Below, piece by piece: positions 1 through 5,454 of a stretch of 5,454 nucleotides of DNA; position 1 is the first letter of the stretch, and the number at the start of each line of letters is the position of its first letter. Source of the DNA: Planctomycetota bacterium (GTDB lineage: Bacteria; Planctomycetota; UBA1135; UBA2386); contig QJVU01000364.1 of NCBI GenBank assembly GCA_003235605.1, forward strand, positions 1 to 5,454, given 5' to 3'. The notes beneath the pieces are model-generated. The model had not been told where the DNA came from and did not search any database. It saw nothing but the letters and a program-made list of their open reading frames with translations. The translations under genes and the position numbers were made by a program.

Positions 1-1355
1 CTGAAGTGCCCAGCGACCTGGTGGACCGTCGCGTGGAGATCACCGGTCCTGTTGACCGCAAGATGATCATCAACGCGCTGAACTCAGGCAGCGATGTCTT
101 CATGGCGGATTTCGAGGACTCCAGCTCGCCCACCTGGAGCAATGTGGTTGCAGGTCAGGCCAACCTCCGCGACGCGGTGTGCGGCGTCATCACCTTCGAG
201 GACAAGAAGAGGAACAAGAAGTACAAGCTGAACGCAAAGACCGCAACGTTGGTTGTGCGCCCACGTGGCTGGCACTTGGAGGAAAAGAACCTCTGGCTGG
301 ACGGTGAACCGGTCTCCGCGTCGATCTTGGATTTCGGGCTCTATCTGTTCCACAACCACCAAGTGCTGCGTGCCAGGGGCACCGGCCCGTACTTCTACCT
401 CCCGAAGCTGGAGAGCTACCTCGAGGCGCGGCTCTGGAACCAGGTCTTCTGTGCCGCCCAAGACATGCTGGGTATCCCCCGCGGCACCATCAAGGTCACA
501 GTCCTGATCGAGACCATCATGGCGGCGTTCGAGATGGACGAGATCCTGTACGAGCTTCGGGACCACATCACCGGGCTGAACTGCGGCCGCTGGGACTACA
601 TCTTCAGTTTCATCAAGCGATTCCACAACGACCCCAGCTTCGTGCTGCCGGACCGCAGTCTGGTCACCATGCAGTCGCACTTCCTGCGAAGCTACAGTCT
701 CTTGTTGATCCAGACATGTCACCGGCGCGGTGCGCATGCAATGGGCGGCATGGCGGCGCAGATCCCGATCAAGAACGATTCCAGGCGCAACGAAGCAGCG
801 CTCGAGAAGGTACGGGCCGACAAGTTCCGCGAGGCGACCGATGGTCACGACGGTACGTGGGTGGCGCATCCCGGCCTGGTCACGGTCGCACGGAACGAGT
901 TTGCGGCCCGCGGTCCGAACCAGGTCCACAGACTGCGTCAGGATATTGGCCTTGACGCCAAGGACCTGTTGAGGGTCCCGAAGGGACCGCGCACCGAGCG
1001 AGGCCTGCGCACCAACGTTCGCGTGAGTATCTACTACCTGGAGGCATGGCTGGGGGGCAATGGCTGCGTGCCGATTGACAACCTGATGGAGGATGCCGCA
1101 ACTGCAGAGATCTCCCGCGCACAACTCTGGCAGTGGCGACACCACGGTGTTGCACTCGAGGATGGCCGCATCGTCGACGAAGCACTGCTTCGCAAGGTCA
1201 TGGCTGAGGAGATGAAGATCATCCGCGAGGAGGTCGGCGAAGCACGCTACCGGGACGGGAACTTCCAGATGGCCCACGACCTCTTTCTGGAGTTGGTGTT
1301 GGCTCCGGAGCTGGCCGAGTTCCTCACCCTCCCCGCCTACGACCTGCTACTCGAA
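1..1355 (+). other. aceB: Malate synthase A domain of the fusion
   Basis: This domain condenses glyoxylate with acetyl-CoA to give malate and CoA, using Mg2+. It follows E. coli AceB almost without gaps from [13 protein letters not shown] (8-19) to the family's C-terminal [11 protein letters not shown] (439-449). All four key residues known for E. coli malate synthase A have counterparts: Arg166 is R85 in RPRGWH, the Mg ligands Glu250 and Asp278 are E169 in LIET and D197 in CGRWDYIF, and the catalytic base Asp447 is D363 in [10 protein letters not shown]. The GNGCVP segment (351-356) is also present. Only the N-terminal helical clasp is cut off by the window edge. The AceB type is distinguished from the larger malate synthase G by the compact layout and these motifs. 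I expect this half to be active. Confidence 0.95.
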
Positions 1356-2630
1356 ACTCACATGAAAGAGCACACCCACATTCACGCACCCGCAGTAAAT
1401 CACCGTGCCAAGGAACCCGTGGTCAAGTCAGTGGACGAGACCTGGGCGAAGGGGCGGTTTGCGGGGATCAAGCGGGACTACACCCCTGAGGACGTCGCAC
1501 GGCTGCGGGGATCCGTGAAGATCCACTACACGCTTGCGGAGATGGGCGCTGTACGGCTCTGGAACCTCCTCCACAACGAGGAGTACGTTGCCGCCCTGGG
1601 TGCCGTGTCAGGCAACCAGGCCATGCAGATGGTGAAGGCCGGCTTGAAGGCCATCTACCTGAGCGGATGGCAGGTCGCGGCTGATGCGAACCTGGCCGGT
1701 CAGATGTACCCGGACCAGAGCCTCTATCCGGCCGACAGCGCACCGGCCCTGGCGAGGCGCATCAACGCCACGCTCCAGAGAGCGGACCAGATCCACCACA
1801 TGGAAGGGCGCAGTGGAACCCACTGGTTCGCACCGATAGTAGCGGATGCGGAGGCGGGCTTCGGTGGCCCGCTCAATGCCTTCGAGCTCATGAAGAACAT
1901 GATCGAAGCCGGAGTCGCAGGGGTGCACTTCGAGGACCAGCTAGCCTCCGAGAAGAAATGCGGGCACATGGGCGGCAAGGTTCTGGTTCCGACGCAGACG
2001 TTCATCCGTACCTTGAATGCCGCGCGTCTGGCTGCTGATGTCATGGATGTACCGACGATCCTGGTGGCGCGGACCGACGCCAATGCGGCCGGCCTGCTGA
2101 CCAGCGACGTTGATCCGCGGGACCACAGGTTCCTTACCGGCGAACGTACCCCCGAAGGGTTCTACGCCGTCAAACCCGGCCTGGACCAAGCCATCGCTCG
2201 TGGTCTCTCCTACGCGCCGTATGCAGACATCCCGAACAAGATTCTGGCATACAACTGCTCACCATCATTCAACTGGGCCAGGAAGCTGGACTCCGAGACG
2301 ATCGCGCGCTTCCAGCGGGAGCTCGGCGCGATGGGCTACAAGTTCCAGTTCGTGACCCTTGCCGGTTTCCACGCCTTGAACCACCGCATGTTCGAGCTGG
2401 CGCGAGACTACAAGAGTCGCGGGATGTCGGCCTATTCGGAGCTCCAACAGGCCGAGTTCCACAGCGAAGAGCATGGCTACACGGCCACCCGCCACCAGCG
2501 AGAGGTCGGCACGAGCTACTTCGATGCTGTGGCCAAGGTCGTGGGCGGTGGGCAGTCGTCCACCACGGCGCTGGAAGGCTCGACCGAGGAAGAGCAGTTC
2601 CAAGAGCAGCCCACTGGCAAGAGCGCCTAG
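1..2630 (+). CDS. aceB-aceA: Malate synthase A - isocitrate lyase fusion (5' partial)
   Basis: This is a bifunctional glyoxylate-bypass protein, presumably cytosolic. Residues are numbered with the GTG codon at position 6 as 1; 874 codons are visible. The frame is open to the left edge (GAA precedes the GTG), and residue 2 aligns with about residue 84 of E. coli AceB. The GTG is therefore an internal valine and roughly 80 N-terminal residues lie outside the window. Residues 2-450 are class A malate synthase, 451-473 a linker, and 474-865 isocitrate lyase with a complete C-terminal end (GSTEEEQF), followed by a 9-residue tail. There is no stop or frameshift between the halves. The order matches the bacterial operon order aceB-aceA, so loss of the aceB stop is a plausible origin (inference). 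The oddity is a 24-residue gap in the lyase barrel at 742/743. Homology of both halves is beyond doubt; activity of the lyase half is not. No regulatory region is visible. Confidence 0.95.
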   Translation, partial: EVPSDLVDRRVEITGPVDRKMIINALNSGSDVFMADFEDSSSPTWSNVVAGQANLRDAVCGVITFEDKKRNKKYKLNAKTATLVVRPRGWHLEEKNLWLDGEPVSASILDFGLYLFHNHQVLRARGTGPYFYLPKLESYLEARLWNQVFCAAQDMLGIPRGTIKVTVLIETIMAAFEMDEILYELRDHITGLNCGRWDYIFSFIKRFHNDPSFVLPDRSLVTMQSHFLRSYSLLLIQTCHRRGAHAMGGMAAQIPIKNDSRRNEAALEKVRADKFREATDGHDGTWVAHPGLVTVARNEFAARGPNQVHRLRQDIGLDAKDLLRVPKGPRTERGLRTNVRVSIYYLEAWLGGNGCVPIDNLMEDAATAEISRAQLWQWRHHGVALEDGRIVDEALLRKVMAEEMKIIREEVGEARYRDGNFQMAHDLFLELVLAPELAEFLTLPAYDLLLETHMKEHTHIHAPAVNHRAKEPVVKSVDETWAKGRFAGIKRDYTPEDVARLRGSVKIHYTLAEMGAVRLWNLLHNEEYVAALGAVSGNQAMQMVKAGLKAIYLSGWQVAADANLAGQMYPDQSLYPADSAPALARRINATLQRADQIHHMEGRSGTHWFAPIVADAEAGFGGPLNAFELMKNMIEAGVAGVHFEDQLASEKKCGHMGGKVLVPTQTFIRTLNAARLAADVMDVPTILVARTDANAAGLLTSDVDPRDHRFLTGERTPEGFYAVKPGLDQAIARGLSYAPYADIPNKILAYNCSPSFNWARKLDSETIARFQRELGAMGYKFQFVTLAGFHALNHRMFELARDYKSRGMSAYSELQQAEFHSEEHGYTATRHQREVGTSYFDAVAKVVGGGQSSTTALEGSTEEEQFQEQPTGKSA
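1356..1424 (+). other. Histidine-rich interdomain linker
   Basis: Residues 451-473 lie between the normal C-terminus of malate synthase A and the first alignable residues of isocitrate lyase. Five of the sixteen residues 451-466 are histidine (452, 456, 458, 460, 466). The segment carries no motif I know. An ATG at 1362 could in principle start a separate lyase, but no Shine-Dalgarno-like purine run precedes it closely, so a continuous fusion is the simpler reading. Confidence 0.6.
1425..2600 (+). other. aceA: Isocitrate lyase domain of the fusion, internally shortened
   Basis: This domain cleaves isocitrate to succinate and glyoxylate. It is recognised from [12 protein letters not shown] (492-503), [10 protein letters not shown] (553-562), the Mg-site [10 protein letters not shown] (612-621), the catalytic-loop signature KKCGHMGGK (650-658, cysteine 652), VARTDA (687-692, arginine 689), [10 protein letters not shown] (748-757), FVTLAGFH (782-789) and [11 protein letters not shown] (830-840). 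The family runs about 430 residues, but only about 392 are present here. Most of the identifiable shortfall is 24 residues between YAPYAD (736-741) and PNKILAYN (743-750), where the family has a barrel strand with a W-x-E-T motif followed by a helix. Everything else is well preserved, which suggests either a recent deletion or a sequence error. Family assignment is certain; activity is doubtful. Confidence 0.93.
2229..2234 (+). other. Junction of a 24-residue in-frame gap in isocitrate lyase
   Basis: Codons ATC (I742) and CCG (P743) flank the point where the protein jumps from the strand ending YAPYAD straight to [13 protein letters not shown]. In E. coli AceA and M. tuberculosis ICL1, as I remember them, 24 residues lie between these points. 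They include the glutamate called Glu285 in the mycobacterial enzyme, an active-site residue, and the helix that follows. A loss of 72 bp keeps the frame. I see no repeat in the remaining sequence that would explain the deletion. Confidence 0.8.
2627..2630. other. Shared CTAG stop of two convergent genes
   Basis: The palindrome CTAG supplies TAG on the plus strand (2628-2630), ending the malate synthase/isocitrate lyase fusion. It also supplies TAG on the minus strand (2629-2627), ending the transglutaminase gene. The two genes therefore overlap tail to tail by 4 bp with no intergenic DNA. I see no hairpin followed by a T-run near this point on either strand, so any terminator must lie inside coding sequence or be Rho-dependent. 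Confidence 0.95.
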
Positions 2631-4714
2631 ACGGCGATCTGCCGCGCACCTGCGAGAGCATCCTGCAAGAGCCGCAGTCGCTCCGCGTCCAGAGCGCGGG
2701 AGCCGAACCGCACCTCCTGATAGGCGTAGAAGCCTCGCGCCAGGGCATTGACGTGAACTGCAGACTCGGCCAGGGTCAGACGCTTCAGGTAGCCCTCCAG
2801 GGTGCAGTTGCGGGGCCGTGGATGCTGGCGGGCCAGCACCCGCAGGATCTGTCCGAGCAGCTGTTTGGCCCGGTGGCTGTCCCGGTTGAGCCGGGTATCC
2901 CCGGCCACAGTCCGCTGGGTCCGTCGCTCGCGCAGCAGCATGACGCCGGACCAGAGGACCCCCAGCAGGACCAGGACCGCCAGCAGCGCAAGGGTATGCG
3001 CGTAGTCCAGTGGCCGGTCGAGAAAACCCAGGGGTGTGTCCAGCAGAGGTGTGACAGCGCGAAACATGCAGGCGCCTGGCTGCGGATCTGACTGCATCGG
3101 ACGGTTTGGTCCGTCGGACTTCTCGACTGCTCGTGGCCAGCCTGGCCGGGTCCGGTCTGCTGGAGGAGTGGCGTCGACCACGGCCCAGGCTTTCCATCCG
3201 TCTTTCTCCGCGGGAATCTCGACCCAGGCATGGGCGTGATGGGTGCCGAAGACGCGGCTCATTCCGTCGGGATCACCGCGGGGCAGCTCACCGCCATAGA
3301 AGCCCACTGCGATCCGGCAGGGAATGTGCTGCAACCTCAGCATGACGGCCAGGGCAGTAGCAAAGTGCATGCAGTAACCCTCCCGGCTGCCAAACAGGAA
3401 CCGATGCAGCGGATCTGCCCCTTCCCCCGAGGGTTCCCGCAGAGCGTAGTGACATCTCGCTTGCAGGCCGGCGGCGATGCGCCCTGCCCGTTCCAGGGCC
3501 GTTGACCGGTGAGTCAGGCCGCGGGTGAAGCTGCTGACGAGCTGTGCCAGCTGTTGGCTCTCCTTGAACGCCCTCGGCAGTGACGTGAGGCGTGGGTCCT
3601 GTCGGTCCTGGAGGTGCGCCTGGTGAGCAAGCTCCCCAGATCTCTGATACTCCACCCAATAGCTTCGGTTGTCTTCCGGCTTGGGCGCTCGGAACCAACC
3701 TTCGGCGGTATGCACCTCGAGAGGATCGACACCGCGTATGCGGTGCACACCGGGAGGGACGAAGAGCTCACCGCCACTCATTGGTTGCTCGAGACGAATC
3801 GACAACGACCGGATCTCGTTCCGGCCCGCCGGCACCGTGACGAGGTGCCCTTCGTTGCCACCGAAGGCGTGGATGGTCGGCGGTACGGTAGTAGCCCAGC
3901 GGTCCCGACCTGCCTTGTCAAAGTAGGTCATCCTGAGGTAGAGGTCGGAGGGGACCGGTTGGAAGTCACCAGCGGTTGCCAGGAGCACGCGATCCGCCTC
4001 GATCCGGAGGGGGCTCCCCTGGACGCCGGTGAGATCGAACTCGTGGGAGAGTCCGACGGTGCGACGGGTCGGAGCCCGATCCCGGGTTGGCTTCGCGGTC
4101 GTGGACCCGGGGTCGGTCCGAGGGATGGCGCCCAGTCCCAGGAAGAGCAGGCTTCCGACGAGCAGCATCAGGGCCATGATCTGGGTACGGCTCGCCCCGA
4201 GCGCCCAGCGTGGCGGGGGTGCGGCGCGATGTGCGTGGCGGACCAAGGAAGCCCTGGTGCTGGCCTCGACTTGCATTGCCAAGCCGCCAGCGCATAGGAA
4301 CACCAGCAGGCGCCAGTCGCTTTGGCCTTTGCTCAGCATCGTCCCGATCAACAGGAAGCAGAAGCTGAGGAACAATGCCAGACCGGTATCGTGGGGATGT
4401 CTGCGCAGGGTGAAGAACGTGAGCGGCGGCAGCAAGCTGAGGGCCAGCGCGGCTTCCAAACGAAGCGCACCCAACCAGGTGTAGGCCGCAGCGGCAACGC
4501 CGAACTGGAACAGGATCGCCACCAGGAGACGGGGCCATCCGGCGCCCAGCGCGGCGTACAGTGCAGCCGGTAGGACGAATGCCACGATCCAACCGGGATC
4601 GACCAGATGGACCGGAAGCGTTGCAATTGCGCTTCCGGCGCAGACCAGAAGGAGCAGTCCCAGCAGCCGCCGGTCCCGACGCAGGCAGGGGGATGCCTCG
4701 GCCCTTGATGTCAC
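2627..4714 (-). CDS. TgpA-type membrane transglutaminase-like protein
   Basis: This is a 695-residue integral membrane protein with a transglutaminase-like (cysteine protease fold) domain. The N-terminal membrane region (DUF3488-like) has about six or seven hydrophobic segments, near 17-33, 41-59, 62-80, 83-101, 110-127, 134-147 and 177-197. A domain expected outside the membrane follows (200-570). It carries a complete Cys-His-Asp triad: C448 in [11 protein letters not shown]495 in HHAHAWVEI and D514 in AVVDATPP. One more membrane segment (572-594) precedes a C-terminal tail that fits DUF4129 (TLEGYLKRL at 638-646, YQEVRFGS at 665-672). The start is GTG at 4714, chosen because it overlaps the upstream DUF58 stop and places the first membrane segment 16 residues in. 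P. aeruginosa TgpA has this architecture and is important for viability. The substrate here is unknown. The intact triad argues for a catalytically competent protein. Confidence 0.93.
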   Translation of the reverse strand: MTSRAEASPCLRRDRRLLGLLLLVCAGSAIATLPVHLVDPGWIVAFVLPAALYAALGAGWPRLLVAILFQFGVAAAAYTWLGALRLEAALALSLLPPLTFFTLRRHPHDTGLALFLSFCFLLIGTMLSKGQSDWRLLVFLCAGGLAMQVEASTRASLVRHAHRAAPPPRWALGASRTQIMALMLLVGSLLFLGLGAIPRTDPGSTTAKPTRDRAPTRRTVGLSHEFDLTGVQGSPLRIEADRVLLATAGDFQPVPSDLYLRMTYFDKAGRDRWATTVPPTIHAFGGNEGHLVTVPAGRNEIRSLSIRLEQPMSGGELFVPPGVHRIRGVDPLEVHTAEGWFRAPKPEDNRSYWVEYQRSGELAHQAHLQDRQDPRLTSLPRAFKESQQLAQLVSSFTRGLTHRSTALERAGRIAAGLQARCHYALREPSGEGADPLHRFLFGSREGYCMHFATALAVMLRLQHIPCRIAVGFYGGELPRGDPDGMSRVFGTHHAHAWVEIPAEKDGWKAWAVVDATPPADRTRPGWPRAVEKSDGPNRPMQSDPQPGACMFRAVTPLLDTPLGFLDRPLDYAHTLALLAVLVLLGVLWSGVMLLRERRTQRTVAGDTRLNRDSHRAKQLLGQILRVLARQHPRPRNCTLEGYLKRLTLAESAVHVNALARGFYAYQEVRFGSRALDAERLRLLQDALAGARQIAV

Positions 4715-5454
4715 ATGACCTCCAGATCCACATCGGTGACCAGGATGGGCCTACCCAGCACGATGCGGTCCTGAGTCGCCTTGAAACCGCCAGCAGGCAC
4801 CCACAGGCATTGCTCCACCTGGCTCAGTCGTGCCAGCGTGTCCTTGGAAATGTGCCAGTGAGGAGTCGAACGCGCTTCTGCCAGGAAGGCCAGGAAGCCT
4901 GCAGCCTCGTCATCGTTCTCGATCTTGACAAACGTCGCCTCGGTGCCCAGGACCAGGACCGTGATCACGGTGCCTCTGGCGCGCATGCGGTCGATCAGGT
5001 TCGCCGTGGCGCCCAGACTCCATTCCAGGCGACGCGACCCCAAGCGAGGGCTACGACCTGGTGCCCGGCGCAGATCCAGTACGATGCAGGCCTCGGGGTT
5101 CTGTTGGTTGCGCAATACGCGGCGCACGAGAAGACCGTAGGTTGCGGAGCGGAGTGCGTGAACCAGCCGGGCATCCTCGCCGGCCGAGTACTCGCGCAAG
5201 TGGTGGAACTCGTCCTCGCCGCGCTGGTCACGGGCGATTGCTTTGACGTGCGGTTGCTCAAGAGCCTCGAGGACGTGGGCCGGCAAGGGCATGCGGGACG
5301 GCTCCGACACCATTTCGTTGTCACTTCGAAGCACGGCAGTTCGGCGGAAGAGGCCCAGTGGGTAGCTGCTGAAGGCCACCACCACGCGCTGGGGGTAGCG
5401 ACCGCGCATGCGCGCGCGGGCCGGCATCGGCAAGGTGATCTGTCTGCCTGGGGC
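4711..5454 (-). CDS. DUF58 family protein (5' partial)
   Basis: The frame is open to the right edge of the window. The TTG at 5433 and ATG at 5427 are most likely internal, because the first visible residues (RGRYPQRVVVAFSSYPLGLF, numbering from the TTG as 1, residues 10-29) match the middle of DUF58 proteins, where an R-G-x-Y and a later P-x-GLF precede the signature. The N-terminal part, usually with two membrane helices, is missing. The DUF58 signature follows at 76-98: FHHLREYSAGEDARLVHALRSAT. Next comes a strand ending CIVLD (116-120), where von Willebrand A-like folds place their first metal-site residue. However, the D-x-S-x-S pattern is absent (DLRRA). The gene ends TGA within a GTGA overlap with the transglutaminase gene. 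DUF58 proteins commonly accompany TgpA-type transglutaminases and MoxR ATPases; their biochemical function is not established. Confidence 0.9.
   Translation of the reverse strand, partial: APGRQITLPMPARARMRGRYPQRVVVAFSSYPLGLFRRTAVLRSDNEMVSEPSRMPLPAHVLEALEQPHVKAIARDQRGEDEFHHLREYSAGEDARLVHALRSATYGLLVRRVLRNQQNPEACIVLDLRRAPGRSPRLGSRRLEWSLGATANLIDRMRARGTVITVLVLGTEATFVKIENDDEAAGFLAFLAEARSTPHWHISKDTLARLSQVEQCLWVPAGGFKATQDRIVLGRPILVTDVDLEVM
4719..4723 (-). promoter_or_regulatory. Ribosome binding site for the transglutaminase gene
   Basis: GGAGG on the minus strand lies inside the last codons of the DUF58 gene, four bases before the GTG at 4714. The spacing is a little short, but the site and the GTGA overlap together support translational coupling and this choice of start. 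Confidence 0.65.

Noticed and set aside
6..8. GTG at position 6 as the start of the fusion gene
   Set aside because: The frame is open upstream, and the first residues align with about residue 84 of AceB, so the true start is outside the window.
84..1277. A 397-codon open frame on the minus strand opposite malate synthase
   Set aside because: It is antisense to a strongly conserved gene. Its translation shows no recognisable domain, and long antisense frames are expected in high-G+C coding DNA.
1362..1364. Internal ATG as a separate isocitrate lyase start
   Set aside because: No purine-rich ribosome binding site precedes it and the frame is continuous with malate synthase. It remains possible but is less likely than a fusion.
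2265..3197. A 310-codon minus-strand frame spanning the convergent overlap
   Set aside because: It overlaps the lyase C-terminus and the transglutaminase gene in the wrong frame. Its composition is arginine-, alanine- and proline-rich, as in shadow frames, and it has no motif.
3614..4297. A 227-codon plus-strand frame inside the transglutaminase gene
   Set aside because: It is antisense to a well-supported gene, with low-complexity composition and no domain or convincing ribosome binding site.
5403..5418. Sixteen bases of perfect purine-pyrimidine alternation (possible Z-DNA)
   Set aside because: It lies inside the DUF58 gene and encodes an Ala/Arg-rich stretch; chance is enough to explain it at this G+C content.
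5431..5433. TTG at 5433 (or ATG at 5427) as the start of the DUF58 gene
   Set aside because: The frame continues to the window edge, and the visible N-terminus corresponds to the middle of DUF58 proteins.

Overview
The window looks like ordinary chromosome from a high-G+C bacterium (about 60-65% G+C by eye, third codon positions mostly G or C). The genes are packed tightly and there are no tRNA, rRNA, insertion-sequence, phage or CRISPR signals. I cannot assign a phylum. The malate synthase half resembles the enterobacterial-type class A enzyme (AceB), while parts of the isocitrate lyase half read more like the mycobacterial enzyme than the E. coli one.

Layout. Left half, plus strand: one long reading frame (1-2630, open at the window's left edge) that joins malate synthase A to isocitrate lyase. 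These are the two enzymes of the glyoxylate bypass, here in one polypeptide in the order MS then ICL, joined by a short histidine-rich linker. Right half, minus strand: a two-gene unit read right to left, made of a DUF58 protein (4711-5454, cut by the right edge) and a TgpA-type membrane transglutaminase (2627-4714). Those two genes overlap by 4 bp (GTGA). The two transcription units converge and also overlap by 4 bp, sharing the palindrome CTAG as the stop codon of both genes. There is no gene-free stretch longer than a few bases, so no promoter, operator or intrinsic terminator can be placed. The promoters of both units lie outside the window.

How the genes work together. The fusion would split isocitrate into succinate and glyoxylate and then condense glyoxylate with acetyl-CoA to malate, allowing growth on acetate or fatty acids. 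The malate synthase half keeps its catalytic residues. The isocitrate lyase half is well conserved at both ends but lacks about 24 residues in the middle of its catalytic barrel, compared with E. coli and M. tuberculosis enzymes as I remember them. The missing piece contains an active-site glutamate. The lyase half may therefore be inactive, or the sequence may carry a deletion artefact. The DUF58/transglutaminase pair is a widespread bacterial gene pair, often next to a MoxR ATPase, with a poorly known envelope-related role. It has no evident link to the glyoxylate genes beyond being adjacent.

The main points of interest are the MS-ICL fusion and the in-frame deletion inside its lyase domain.
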